The notes below the pieces were generated by a model, which searched no databases, was not told where the DNA came from, and was given only the letters and a program-made list of their open reading frames with translations. A stretch of 64,000 nt of DNA from assembly GCF_009746625.1 (NCBI RefSeq), contig NZ_VWXL01000108.1, forward strand, positions 1-64,000, given 5' to 3'. Of this stretch, positions 16,613-26,322 are shown piece after piece (the stretch's first letter is position 1; each line of letters opens with the position of its first letter). A program made the translations under genes and the position numbers. The DNA comes from Caproicibacter fermentans (GTDB taxonomy: Bacteria > Bacillota > Clostridia > Oscillospirales > Acutalibacteraceae).

Positions 16613-17014
16613 TTATTTATGCTTCGGCTTCGTTTTCTTGCTGACCGACAGAACACCACCGACAGAACCGGACAAAACCATAACCAGCAGACGAACACCG
16701 GATTGGGCCGGCTCCGTCGCCTTATTCGAAATTGCAAGTCCCGAGAACAAAAACAGCGCAAAAAGAAGCATTCCGGCCGCCGCACCGAATAACAGCCCTC
16801 GTTTTTTCGAAATTTTAGCCGCAATATATCCGGCGGCAAACGCGCTGAGAACAGACACTGCTATGACCAGGGGCGATAAAAGCCCCTGCGGGATGCTTTC
16901 TGCCGAAACAAAAGCCAATGCTAAAACGCCCAGAAAAACAGCACATAGGAAAGCCCCTGCAACGGAGCCGATCACAATCGCGCGAACAGCGTCCAAAACA
17001 GGTTTTCTATTCAT
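16613..17014 (-). CDS. TIGR04086-family membrane protein
   Basis: A 133-residue protein with four predicted transmembrane helices, matching the TIGR04086 family, which is regularly found beside SCIFF and yajC in Clostridia. The C-terminus is basic (KKTKPKHK). The start is uncertain: ATG 17014 gives the usual length, but the strongest ribosome site (GGAGGGGG) lies 20 bases further upstream, which may indicate an unrecognised non-ATG start. Function unknown. Its conserved position suggests a link to SCIFF maturation or export, but that is inference. Confidence 0.78.
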   Translation of the reverse strand: MNRKPVLDAVRAIVIGSVAGAFLCAVFLGVLALAFVSAESIPQGLLSPLVIAVSVLSAFAAGYIAAKISKKRGLLFGAAAGMLLFALFLFSGLAISNKATEPAQSGVRLLVMVLSGSVGGVLSVSKKTKPKHK

Positions 17015-17104
17015 TGACTTAGAACTTTTTATCGTAACCGCCCCCTCCAATATCCTGACTAATAGATATTCAGAGAAAGCGGCGGATATTACTGCTGAAA
17101 ATGA

Positions 17105-17428
17105 CTATTCCGCAGTATCATGGACCGTATCCACACTGCCTACCGCCCATTTTTTTATTTTCATTTTTGCGCGGTCGGTACCGGTTTCAATAATCAGTGT
17201 GTTCGCATCGTCTTTCATTCCTACAACACGGCCTACAATTCCGCCGATTGTCGTGATATCATCGCCGATCTGAACACTGCTGCGCATTTTTTCTTCCTGT
17301 TTCTTCTTCTTTTGCTGGGGTCTCATCAAAAGGAAGTAAAAAATGCCGACGATTACAGCCATATAAAGGATAGTTATCCAAAGGCTGTCGCCCGCTCCGG
17401 CAGTTCCGCCGGTCAGTAAAAAGTTCAT
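17105..17428 (-). CDS. yajC: Preprotein translocase subunit YajC
   Basis: A 107-residue protein with one N-terminal transmembrane helix and a basic cytosolic tail starting LLMRPQQKKKKQEEKM, followed by VQIGDDITTIGGIVGRVVG. This is the YajC pattern. It is an accessory subunit of the SecDF complex. The order queA-tgt-yajC is widely conserved in bacteria, which supports the assignment. Confidence 0.93.
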   Translation of the reverse strand: MNFLLTGGTAGAGDSLWITILYMAVIVGIFYFLLMRPQQKKKKQEEKMRSSVQIGDDITTIGGIVGRVVGMKDDANTLIIETGTDRAKMKIKKWAVGSVDTVHDTAE

Positions 17429-17495
17429 TAGTAACCAACACCTCTCTCTTAATGTTTAGATTATATCAGTAAAAATGTTTCCATGCAAGGTTTTC

Positions 17496-18626
<1,131 letters not shown>

Positions 18627-18649
18627 AGCAGCCATCCTTTAATAATACA

Positions 18650-19696
18650 TTAATAAATAAACATCGCGTCCCCGAAACTGAAAAAGCGGTATTTCTCTTG
18701 TACCGCCGTCCGGTAAGCGTTCATAATATGCTCATAACCGGCAAGGGCGGAGACCAGCATGATCAGCGTGCTTTCGGGAAGATGAAAATTTGTAATCAGC
18801 CCATCCAGCACCTTAAACCGATAACCAGGATAAATGAAAATATCCGTCCATCCGGCACACTCCCGAATACAGCCTTCTTTGGTTCCTACTGCCTCCATCG
18901 TTCTGCAGCTTGTGGTCCCAACAGCGATCACCCGCCCTCCGTTCTTTTTCGTCCTGTTGATCAGGTCGGCCGTCTGCGCGGAAAGATAGTAATGCTCCGA
19001 ATGCATCTTATGCTCCGTAATTTTTTCGGCTGTGACAGGGCGAAAAGTACCAAGGCCGACGTGAAGCGTAACAAAGGCGAGTTCGATCCCCTTGTCCCTG
19101 ATTTTCCGGAGCAGTTCCGGGGTAAAATGAAGTCCCGCCGTCGGCGCGGCGGCCGACCCCACTTCTTTTGAATAAACAGTCTGATACCGTTCGTTATCTC
19201 TCAGTTCTTCCTTAATATAATGAGGCAGAGGCATCTGTCCTATTTTGTCCAGTATTTCATAAAAATTTCCTTCACAGGTGAAACGGGCAAGGCGATTCCC
19301 GTCTTCTATAATGTCCAGGATCTCCGCGCGCAAAAGTCCGTTTCCAAACGTAAATTTCGATCCGATTTTAGCCCGTCTTCCGGGTCCGGTCAAGACCTCC
19401 CATATATCGCCTTCACGGTGATTCAGCAACAGGAATTCGACCTTGGCACCCGTTTCGTCTTTTATTCCGAACAACCTCGCCGGAAGAACACGGGAATCGT
19501 TGAGCACCAGACAGTCCCCCGGATTCAGGTAATCGATGATATCATAAAAGTGCCGATGCTCTATTTCTCCCGTTTTGCGGTTCAGCGTAAGCAGGCGGGA
19601 GGAATCCCTCGGCTCCGCCGGCGTCTGAGCAATCAATTTCTCTGGAAGATCGTAGTAAAAATCTTTTGTTTTCAGATTTTTTAAATCAAGTTCCAT
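18650..19696 (-). CDS. queA: S-adenosylmethionine:tRNA ribosyltransferase-isomerase
   Basis: A 348-residue QueA that transfers and isomerises the ribosyl group of SAM onto preQ1-34 of tRNA to give epoxyqueuosine. Characteristic segments include [15 protein letters not shown] at the N-terminus, [14 protein letters not shown] near residue 195 and [12 protein letters not shown]-like text ([15 protein letters not shown]) near the C-terminus. The ATG of MELDLK has GGGAGA eight bases upstream. It heads the queA-tgt-yajC unit and is divergent from the lysine-riboswitch operon. Confidence 0.96.
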   Translation of the reverse strand: MELDLKNLKTKDFYYDLPEKLIAQTPAEPRDSSRLLTLNRKTGEIEHRHFYDIIDYLNPGDCLVLNDSRVLPARLFGIKDETGAKVEFLLLNHREGDIWEVLTGPGRRAKIGSKFTFGNGLLRAEILDIIEDGNRLARFTCEGNFYEILDKIGQMPLPHYIKEELRDNERYQTVYSKEVGSAAAPTAGLHFTPELLRKIRDKGIELAFVTLHVGLGTFRPVTAEKITEHKMHSEHYYLSAQTADLINRTKKNGGRVIAVGTTSCRTMEAVGTKEGCIRECAGWTDIFIYPGYRFKVLDGLITNFHLPESTLIMLVSALAGYEHIMNAYRTAVQEKYRFFSFGDAMFIY

Positions 19697-19750
19697 TTTT
19701 AATTCTCCCATTCAGTTGCATTCGTCTACCAACAGTCTATTATAAATAAA

Positions 19751-19780
19751 TTGACAAGCAATAGCAACCCATGCTATTAT
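19751..19780 (+). promoter_or_regulatory. Sigma-A promoter for the riboswitch-controlled DAP operon
   Basis: TTGACA at 19751-19756, an 18-base spacer, and TATTAT at 19775-19780, about 25 bases before the first riboswitch stem. Confidence 0.75.
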
Positions 19781-19803
19781 ATTTTATGATTTATCCAAAC
19801 TAC

Positions 19804-19969
19804 AGATAGAGGCGCGAATTTCAAAATTAGCGGGTGCGAGGCAGCCAGAGCCGAAGACCACCCGTGAAAGGGAAAATCGCCGAAGGGGATACCACCGTGG
19901 CAGGGGATCCGCCTGGTTAACCTGCGAACAGCATGTTAACTGTCATCAGTCTTTGATGGAGAGCTATCG
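19804..19969 (+). ncRNA. Lysine riboswitch (L-box)
   Basis: The closing stem pairs GATAG at 19805 with CTATC at 19964. Hallmarks of the L-box are present: AGATAGAGGCGCGAA, GCCGAAG after a GGGAAA-type turn, GGATACCACCGTGG, TTAACTGTCATCAGT and GGAGAGCTATCGGC. Lysine binding should fold the aptamer and allow the terminator at 20030 to form. The downstream genes asd, dapA and dapB make lysine and DAP, exactly the pathway expected. Confidence 0.93.
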
Positions 19970-20029
19970 GCTTTATGAACGCGGCGTTTGCCGTCTTATA
20001 AATCGACAGTACCAAAAGTATTCTGATGA

Positions 20030-20051
20030 CCGGTATTCTACCGGCTTTTTT
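20030..20051 (+). terminator. Regulatory terminator of the lysine riboswitch
   Basis: CCGGTA pairs with TACCGG around TTC, then CTTTTTTATT. It lies between the aptamer and asd and is the expected OFF-state hairpin. Confidence 0.8.
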
Positions 20052-20106
20052 ATTACACAGATATTTTTTCTTATCCTTTCATATATTATTTAGGAGGCCT
20101 GTTGTC

Positions 20107-21186
20107 ATGAAAAATTATCGGGTTGGAATTATCGGCGCGACAGGCATGGTGGGGCAGCGTTTCGCCGTGCTTTTGGAAAATCATCCGTGGTTTACCGTAA
20201 CCGCGTTGGCCGCAAGTGAACGGTCCGCCGGTAAGACCTATCGTGAAGCCGTGGGCAAACGTTGGCTGATGACCTCTCCCATGCCGAAAAATTTGGAAAA
20301 CATGATTATCATGGATGCCGAAAAAGACAAAGACAAAATTGTCGAAGCGGTCGATTTCGTCTTCTGTGCGGTTAATATGGATAAACAGAAAACCCGTGAT
20401 CTTGAAGAGATGTATGCAAAAGCGGAATGCCCCGTTGTTTCCAACAACAGCGCCAATCGTCTGGTTCCGGATGTTCCGATGCTGATTCCGGAAATCAACC
20501 CCGGCCACACAGACGTCATTCCGGCACAGCGGAAACGGCTCGGGACAAAACGCGGCTTTATCGCGGTAAAACCAAACTGCTCCATTCAGACTTATGTTCC
20601 GGCAGTCACTCCCCTTCTGGATTTAAACGTTACTAAAATACTCGCATGTACCTATCAGGCAATTTCAGGAGCCGGCAAAACCTTTGAAACATGGCCGGAG
20701 ATGGTCGATAATGTGATTCCGTTTATCGGCGGTGAAGAGGGTAAGTCGGAAAACGAGCCGATGAAAATCTGGGGCCATGTTAAAAACGGCGCCATTGTAA
20801 ACGCCCCCGCCCCCAACATCACGACGCAATGTCTGCGTGTTCCTGTGAGCGACGGTCATACGGCTGCCGTATTTCTGTCCTATGAAAAGAAAATTCCGAT
20901 TGATGAAATGATTCAGCGTTGGGAAAACTTCAGCGGGGAACCACAGAAGTTGGGACTCCCCAGCGCCCCGAAAAAATTTCTGTATTATTTTCAGGAAGAG
21001 GATCGTCCGCAGTCACGCCTGGATCGGAATCTCGAAAACGGTATGGCGGTTTCGATCGGACGTTTGCGCCCGGACAGTCAATACGACGTTAAATTTGTCT
21101 GCCTGTCGCACAATACGCTGAGAGGTGCCGCCGGGGGCGGTGTTTTGATGGCTGAATATCTCTGTGCAAAGGGATTCATGGATTAA
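20107..21186 (+). CDS. asd: Aspartate-semialdehyde dehydrogenase
   Basis: A 359-residue enzyme reducing aspartyl phosphate to aspartate semialdehyde. The NADP-binding motif is GIIGATGMVGQRF, the catalytic Cys is in VKPNCSIQ (near residue 156), and the substrate region TYQAISGAGKTF follows. The length and sequence fit the second Asd class found in archaea, fungi and many Clostridia. Start is ATG 20107 after TAGGAGG; an in-frame upstream start at 20026 would lie within the riboswitch terminator. First gene of the asd-dapA-dapB-ACT operon. Confidence 0.95.
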   Translation: MKNYRVGIIGATGMVGQRFAVLLENHPWFTVTALAASERSAGKTYREAVGKRWLMTSPMPKNLENMIIMDAEKDKDKIVEAVDFVFCAVNMDKQKTRDLEEMYAKAECPVVSNNSANRLVPDVPMLIPEINPGHTDVIPAQRKRLGTKRGFIAVKPNCSIQTYVPAVTPLLDLNVTKILACTYQAISGAGKTFETWPEMVDNVIPFIGGEEGKSENEPMKIWGHVKNGAIVNAPAPNITTQCLRVPVSDGHTAAVFLSYEKKIPIDEMIQRWENFSGEPQKLGLPSAPKKFLYYFQEEDRPQSRLDRNLENGMAVSIGRLRPDSQYDVKFVCLSHNTLRGAAGGGVLMAEYLCAKGFMD

Positions 21187-21212
21187 TATATTGATAACCG
21201 GGAGGTAGAATA

Positions 21213-22106
21213 ATGATGAAAAGGCTTGTCTTCACGGGTTCCGGCGTTGCTTTGGTAACTCCTATGAAACAGGACGGCTCCGTTAATTATGAAGTACTGG
21301 AGCGTCTGGTCGATTTTCACATCAAAAGCGGTACCGACGCGATTATAGCCTGTGCCACAACCGGAGAATCCCCCGTCCTCAGTCACGAAGAACACTGCAG
21401 GATCGTCGAATTCATCGTAAAGAAAGTTGATAAGAGGATTCCGGTGATCGCAAGTTCCGGAAGCAATGATACCAGATATGCCGTGGAATTGTCACAGTCG
21501 CTTCAGGATGCCGGCGCGGATGCGCTTCTGCTGATTACGCCTTATTACAACAAAACGTCGCAGACCGGATTTATCAGACATTTCCATTACATTGCCGACC
21601 GGGTAAATCTTCCAATGATTTTATATAATATTCCATCCCGGACCGGCTGTAATATTAAACCGGAAACTTATGTGGAACTGGCAAAGCATCCCAATATCGT
21701 CGGCACAAAGGAAGCCAACGGCGACCTGGCCGCCTGTGCAAAAACAATCTCTCTGTGCGGTGACGACCTTGCCGTTTATTCCGGGGAAGACAACCAGACT
21801 CTGCCGATTCTTTCCTTAGGCGGCAAAGGGGTAATCTCTGTTTTCTCCAATATTCTTCCTAAAGTGATGAAGCAGATCTGCATGGATTATCTTAATGGAG
21901 ACACAGAAGCTTCACGTCAATCGTTTTTAAAATATCTGGAACTGATGGACGCACTTTTCTGGGATGTGAACCCTATTCCGGTCAAGGCCGCAATGAACGA
22001 TATGGGATTTGACTGCGGAGAATGCCGTCTTCCCCTGACTAATTTAAGTGATGATCTAAGCCATAAACTGCTCGAGGTACTGAAAAAATATCAGTTAGTC
22101 GAATAG
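21213..22106 (+). CDS. dapA: 4-hydroxy-tetrahydrodipicolinate synthase
   Basis: A 297-residue TIM-barrel aldolase joining pyruvate and aspartate semialdehyde, the branch-point step to DAP and lysine. The Schiff-base Lys is in IVGTKEANGD (near residue 163), with ITPYYNKTSQTG supplying the catalytic Tyr and the GTTGES-equivalent appearing as ATTGESPVLSHEEH. Adjacent ATG codons follow GGGAGG by about seven bases. It lies 26 bases after asd. Its product supplies peptidoglycan, lysine and, in spore formers, dipicolinate. Confidence 0.96.
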   Translation: MMKRLVFTGSGVALVTPMKQDGSVNYEVLERLVDFHIKSGTDAIIACATTGESPVLSHEEHCRIVEFIVKKVDKRIPVIASSGSNDTRYAVELSQSLQDAGADALLLITPYYNKTSQTGFIRHFHYIADRVNLPMILYNIPSRTGCNIKPETYVELAKHPNIVGTKEANGDLAACAKTISLCGDDLAVYSGEDNQTLPILSLGGKGVISVFSNILPKVMKQICMDYLNGDTEASRQSFLKYLELMDALFWDVNPIPVKAAMNDMGFDCGECRLPLTNLSDDLSHKLLEVLKKYQLVE

Positions 22107-22144
22107 AAACACAGCAAATCATTGAAAAGGACGAATCAAATAAA

Positions 22145-22909
22145 ATGTTAAAAATGATCCTAAGCGGATGCAGCGGCACAATGGGAAAAGTGATTGATCA
22201 TTGCACGGCTGAGCGCAATGATATTGAAATTGTCGCAGGGATCGACCTGCACACCGGGTCCGATCATTCGTTTCCGGTTTATCCTTCGCCGGAACAAATC
22301 AGCTGCAGCGCCGACGTTCTGGTCGATTTTTCGAATCCGGCACTTTTAAATCCGCTTTTGGAATTTGGCAAAAAGACAAAACTGCCTCTTGTGCTCTGCA
22401 CAACAGGGTACGATAAAAGTCAGGTCAAAGCTCTGCAAGAAGCCTCCGGGGAAATCCCGATATTTTATTCCCGCAATATGTCCATGGGAATCAACTTATT
22501 AATCGAGCTTGCCAAAAAAGCGGAGCGTGTCCTTGGCAGCAGCGGCTTTGATGTGGAAATCGTCGAAGCACATCATAATCAAAAAATCGACGCTCCCAGC
22601 GGAACCGCGCTGATGATAGCAGATTCCATTGCCGAGGCCTCCGGTAAACAAATGCACTATCTGTATGACCGCCATTCACAGCGAAAAAAACGTTCCGTTC
22701 GGGAAATCGGAATTCATTCCATTCGGGGCGGTACCATTGTTGGGGAGCACCGGGTACTATTTGCGGGTCCGCATGAGGTTCTTACGATCTCTCACTCCGC
22801 GCAGTCCAAAGAAATTTTCGCGCACGGTGCGATCAATGCGGCCGTATTCCTTGCGCGTAAAGAAAAAGGACTTTACAGTATGGCTGATCTCATTCAAGAG
22901 GAGGACTGA
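22145..22909 (+). CDS. dapB: 4-hydroxy-tetrahydrodipicolinate reductase
   Basis: A 254-residue DapB. The N-terminal SGCSGTMGKVI motif binds the dinucleotide and EAHHNQKIDAPSGTA carries the catalytic His and Lys. The C-terminus retains the conserved GLYSMADLI. It is the third gene of the riboswitch-controlled operon and ends two bases before the ACT gene. Confidence 0.96.
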   Translation: MLKMILSGCSGTMGKVIDHCTAERNDIEIVAGIDLHTGSDHSFPVYPSPEQISCSADVLVDFSNPALLNPLLEFGKKTKLPLVLCTTGYDKSQVKALQEASGEIPIFYSRNMSMGINLLIELAKKAERVLGSSGFDVEIVEAHHNQKIDAPSGTALMIADSIAEASGKQMHYLYDRHSQRKKRSVREIGIHSIRGGTIVGEHRVLFAGPHEVLTISHSAQSKEIFAHGAINAAVFLARKEKGLYSMADLIQEED

Positions 22910-22911
22910 AA

Positions 22912-23373
22912 ATGAATTTGTCACCTAAAATCACCACCGTCTCCGACATTACTCTGATCACTCTTCAGAAATGCCCGTCGGAACTAAAATTCATTGCAAA
23001 CATCTTCCAAAGAATTGCGAAACTTGGCGTTGATGTAGACATGATTTCTCTGGCCCCTACGCAGGGAGCTTATACCTCTGTTTCCTTTACAATTTCGGAT
23101 AACAATCTTGACAAGATATTAAGCTTTACATCAGAGCTTCGCAACCAACGTCAAGTCAGCGCGGTTGCCAGCAGCGGCAACTGCAAAATATCAGTTTACG
23201 ATGCCGGAATGATCGATTCTCCGGGTGTTGCAGCAGAGGTTTTCGATGTTGCTTCTACTGTTCATGCGGATATTCGTTTGATTACCACTTCTGAAGTTGA
23301 CATATCGCTTCTGGTTACTGCGGCAGATTTTCAGGAAACCCTGAACGCGCTAACAAAAAGGTTTCACGATTAA
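22912..23373 (+). CDS. Free-standing tandem ACT-domain protein (aspartokinase regulatory-domain type)
   Basis: A 153-residue protein made only of two ACT domains, residues ~8-75 and ~88-150. The pattern (GVDVDMISLAP in the first; VYDAGMIDSPGVAAEVFDVA and IRLITTSEVDISLLVT in the second) resembles the C-terminal regulatory part of aspartokinase, including residues around the lysine-binding site. There is no kinase domain and no frameshifted kinase upstream, since dapB ends two bases before. It could be a separate regulatory subunit for an aspartokinase elsewhere, comparable to the beta subunit of Bacillus AKII. That role is inferred. Confidence 0.8.
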   Translation: MNLSPKITTVSDITLITLQKCPSELKFIANIFQRIAKLGVDVDMISLAPTQGAYTSVSFTISDNNLDKILSFTSELRNQRQVSAVASSGNCKISVYDAGMIDSPGVAAEVFDVASTVHADIRLITTSEVDISLLVTAADFQETLNALTKRFHD

Positions 23374-23380
23374 CAGCATG

Positions 23381-23429
23381 ATAAAGGAATCCCCGGTTGC
23401 AGAAAATCTGTAACCTGGGATTCCTTTAT
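23381..23429. terminator. Bidirectional terminator between the DAP operon and rlmH
   Basis: Long imperfect hairpin with outer arms ATAAAGGAATCCC and its complement GGGATTCCTTTAT, ending in a T-rich tail. It overlaps the rlmH stop codon and serves convergent transcripts. Confidence 0.75.
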
Positions 23430-23905
23430 TTATGATATTTACCGTGATTGATGATTTGAAACGCACGGTAAATCTGCTCGCAGAGCATTACTCTGGCAAG
23501 CTGGTGCGGAAAGGTCATTGCAGACATAGAAAGGCGAATAGAAGCATGTTTTTTGACTCGGTCCGAAAGGCCAAACGAGCTGCCAATGATAAAACTGATT
23601 TCGCTGGTACCGTGCAAGCTTAAAGTGCGAATCAAATCCGCCATCCGCTCTGAGGAAACGGATTCCCCTTCGATGCACAAAGCCGCGACGAAGGAATCTC
23701 CCGTCAGCTTCAAAACCCGGTCGGCTTCCGTCTCCAAAGCCGCTAGTATCTGTGATTTTCCGGGATTATCCGGCAAACGGCTTTCCGGGAGCTCCGTGAT
23801 CGTAAACCGGCAAAAGGAGCATAGCCGTTTTTCATACTCCTCGCAGGCTTTTCTCCAGTAGTCTTCCTTTAATCTTCCAATACTAATCAAATTGCATCTT
23901 AACAT
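23426..23905 (-). CDS. rlmH: 23S rRNA (pseudouridine-1915-N3) methyltransferase
   Basis: A 159-residue SPOUT methyltransferase that methylates pseudouridine 1915 of 23S rRNA. The SAM-binding knot is seen in FIIGSSFGLSDRVKKHA and the C-terminal tail in FPHQLARVMLCEQIYRAF followed by YHK, typical of RlmH. Its ATG overlaps the stop of the upstream metallo-hydrolase gene (TAATG), a pairing (walJ-rlmH) also seen in Bacillus. Confidence 0.95.
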   Translation of the reverse strand: MLRCNLISIGRLKEDYWRKACEEYEKRLCSFCRFTITELPESRLPDNPGKSQILAALETEADRVLKLTGDSFVAALCIEGESVSSERMADLIRTLSLHGTSEISFIIGSSFGLSDRVKKHASIRLSMSAMTFPHQLARVMLCEQIYRAFQIINHGKYHK

Positions 23906-24699
23906 TAAAAAATAATTATTTTCCCTTCCGCGTTTTCTTTCGGCGCGATAGAAAGCTCAAAGTCAACCCCCTGCTTTAATCCTGACATGGTAAGTGCGCA
24001 CAGAGAGGTTTGATAAGCCAGCTCCGGCGTATTGTTTTCTGAGCTGAGATGCGCCAACACAAACCGGGTTGTTCCACTTGCCGCCAGCCCATTTAATTCT
24101 TCAGCGCAATCCGTATTGGACAGGTGCCCTGTTTTTGATAAGATCCTTCTTTTAAGCGGGTATGGGTACGGTCCGTTTTGCAGCATTCCAACATCGTGGT
24201 TAGACTCTAAAACCACCATGTCAGCGCCTGTAAGCTCGTGGCGAACCTCATCCGACAAAAAGCCAAGGTCAGTCGACACCGCGACCGTTCTGCCGTCACG
24301 AGTATCAATTCTATACCCTATGCCCTCCGCACAGTCGTGAGACGTATGAAACGGCTTTATGTACATACCCGCATATTCCACGCCGTTCCCGTCGATCATT
24401 TGCGCTTCATATTTTTCGCTGAGACAGTCAAGAAGCTCCAGTTCGGATAAGGTTCCCGCAGAAGCAAAAACAGGCAGTCGATGGCGCGAGGCAAAAACCC
24501 GGAGTCCTTTGATGTGATCGGAGTGCTCATGCGTTACAAAGATTGCCTTAACTGCCTCGCACTTGATTCCGCAGTGTTCAAGCATTGCATCCAGTTGTTT
24601 TGCGGTTCTGCCCGCATCGATCAGAATTCCTGATTCTTCGGACCCTATGTAATAACTGTTCCCGCTGCTTCCACTGAAAAGGGTACAAAAACGTGCCAA
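23905..24699 (-). CDS. walJ: Metallo-beta-lactamase fold hydrolase, WalJ/YycJ type
   Basis: A 264-residue MBL-fold protein with the metal motif THEHSDHIKGL near residue 57 and later metal ligands in TSHDCAEG and HLSSENNTPE. The GSSGNSYYIGSE start and length match YycJ/WalJ, implicated in DNA repair and cell-wall homeostasis and usually near walK/walR and rlmH. I place the start at TTG 24699 because GGAGG lies seven bases upstream; the ATG further out gives a poorly conserved extension. WalK/WalR themselves are not in the window. Confidence 0.87.
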   Translation of the reverse strand: MARFCTLFSGSSGNSYYIGSEESGILIDAGRTAKQLDAMLEHCGIKCEAVKAIFVTHEHSDHIKGLRVFASRHRLPVFASAGTLSELELLDCLSEKYEAQMIDGNGVEYAGMYIKPFHTSHDCAEGIGYRIDTRDGRTVAVSTDLGFLSDEVRHELTGADMVVLESNHDVGMLQNGPYPYPLKRRILSKTGHLSNTDCAEELNGLAASGTTRFVLAHLSSENNTPELAYQTSLCALTMSGLKQGVDFELSIAPKENAEGKIIIF

Positions 24700-24735
24700 T
24701 TTATTTCCTCCATTGTCTTTTCTTGCCATATCCTA

Positions 24736-24763
24736 AAAAAAAGGGACGACCTTTGTCCGTCCC
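24736..24763 (-). terminator. Intrinsic terminator after murA
   Basis: On the minus strand GGGACG pairs with CGTCCC with a short bulged inner stem, then eight T residues. A clear Rho-independent terminator. Confidence 0.85.
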
Positions 24764-24779
24764 TTCTCCCTAAAAATCG

Positions 24780-26063
24780 TTAAACGACTTTAGCCGATTC
24801 GCTGTCGGGAATATGAATCCGACGAATATCCGCACCAAGCAAACGCAACTTGTTTTCCAAATCCTCATAGCCGCGTTCAATATGGCGGATATCTTCAATC
24901 TGCGTTACTCCGTGCGCGCAGAGAGCCGCTATGATCATCGCCGCTCCCGCGCGAAGATCCGTAGCTCGTACCGGGGCGGCATTCAGGTGGTCTATCCCTT
25001 CTATGACGGCAATTTTTCCGTCAACAGATATCTGGGCTCCCATCCGTTTCAGCTCCTCAACATAGCGGAAACGGTTATCCCACACGCTCTCGTTAATCAT
25101 GCTCGTCCCGTTTGCAATAGAGAGAAGCACTGCGATCTGAGGGTGCATATCCGTAGGAAAACCGGGATGCGGCATCGTTTTGATATTGCACTTATTCAGT
25201 AATCCGTTTCGGGCCACACGAATAGAATCGTCAAATTCTTCGATTTCAACGCCCATTTCTTCCAACTTGGCGGAGATTGATTCAAGATGTTTCGGAATTA
25301 CATTTTTTACCAGTATATCACCGCGGGTTGCCGCCGCGGCCACCATGTAAGTCCCCGCTTCAATCTGGTCCGGAATAATCGAATAGGTGGTACCGTTTAA
25401 ATGCTCAACGCCGTAGATTTTAATGACATCCGTACCGGCTCCCCTGACATCGGCCCCCATGGAATTTAAAAAGTTGGCCAGATCGACAATATGCGGCTCT
25501 TTGGCAGCATTTTCAATGACCGTCGTACCCTTCGCCCTGACGGCGGCCAGCATAATATTTACCGTTGCGCCAACAGAGACAACATCAAGATAAATGCTGC
25601 ATCCGGTAAGCTGGTCGGCAGATACGTCCACCATTCCGTTTTCCAGCTTGTATTTCGCGCCAAGGGCTAAAAAGCCCTTCAGGTGCTGATCGATCGGACG
25701 GACTCCAAAATCACAGCCGCCCGGCATTGTAACCACCGCATGATGAAAACGCCCCAGCAAAGCCCCCATCAAATAATAGGAACCGCGGATATGCCGTGCA
25801 AGTTCGTCAGACACGATATGTGTATGAATGGACCTGGAATCAATTTCAAATGTCGATTTATTGATTGTGCGGATTTTAGCGCCCATATCATATAAAATGC
25901 CTGTAATGGATGATACGTCCGTAATATCCGGGACATTTTCAATTCGGCAAACACCGTCTGAAAGAATCGCCGCCGGTATGATTGCAACAGCTGCGTTCTT
26001 CGCGCCGCTGATATTGACCTCTCCGGAAAGACGACATTCACCTTTAATAACGAATTTATCCAA
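24780..26063 (-). CDS. murA: UDP-N-acetylglucosamine 1-carboxyvinyltransferase
   Basis: A 427-residue MurA, the first committed enzyme of peptidoglycan synthesis. N-terminal GEVNISGAKNAAVAI contains the catalytic Lys. The active-site Cys is present in MPGGCDFGVRPIDQH, so fosfomycin sensitivity is expected from sequence. TDLRAGAAMIIAAL is the conserved late motif. The start is TTG at 26063, eight bases after GGAG. A -10 box with TG extension lies about 35 bases upstream. Confidence 0.96.
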   Translation of the reverse strand: MDKFVIKGECRLSGEVNISGAKNAAVAIIPAAILSDGVCRIENVPDITDVSSITGILYDMGAKIRTINKSTFEIDSRSIHTHIVSDELARHIRGSYYLMGALLGRFHHAVVTMPGGCDFGVRPIDQHLKGFLALGAKYKLENGMVDVSADQLTGCSIYLDVVSVGATVNIMLAAVRAKGTTVIENAAKEPHIVDLANFLNSMGADVRGAGTDVIKIYGVEHLNGTTYSIIPDQIEAGTYMVAAAATRGDILVKNVIPKHLESISAKLEEMGVEIEEFDDSIRVARNGLLNKCNIKTMPHPGFPTDMHPQIAVLLSIANGTSMINESVWDNRFRYVEELKRMGAQISVDGKIAVIEGIDHLNAAPVRATDLRAGAAMIIAALCAHGVTQIEDIRHIERGYEDLENKLRLLGADIRRIHIPDSESAKVV

Positions 26064-26096
26064 TGCGGTCGCTCCAATCTCTTAATTGACAATACT

Positions 26097-26102
26097 ATTA
26101 TA
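26097..26102 (-). promoter_or_regulatory. Extended -10 promoter element upstream of murA
   Basis: On the minus strand TGTTATAAT forms an extended TATAAT box. There is no convincing -35 hexamer at the usual distance. It lies in the 260-base gap between murA and the M23 peptidase gene. Confidence 0.5.
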
Positions 26103-26284
26103 ACAAGTTTTTATCAAATATTTAGAGTATTCGTCATTTTACCGCACTTGTAAATATTTGAATAAAACCACGTAAATTTAAACATAAAAAATGGTATAAG
26201 CCTACATCCAATCAAAAGGGAATTCAGCCATATTACACCTTATTGATAATAATACAGGAAACTTTAAAAGTCAATATCAACACA

Positions 26285-26317
26285 AAAATGATTCGCCGTT
26301 TGAAGAAACGGCGAATC
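26285..26317 (-). terminator. Intrinsic terminator after the M23 peptidase gene
   Basis: GATTCGCCGTTT and its complement form a 12-bp perfect stem with a GAAG loop, followed on the minus strand by ATTTTTG. Confidence 0.8.
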
Positions 26318-26322
26318 CCTAT

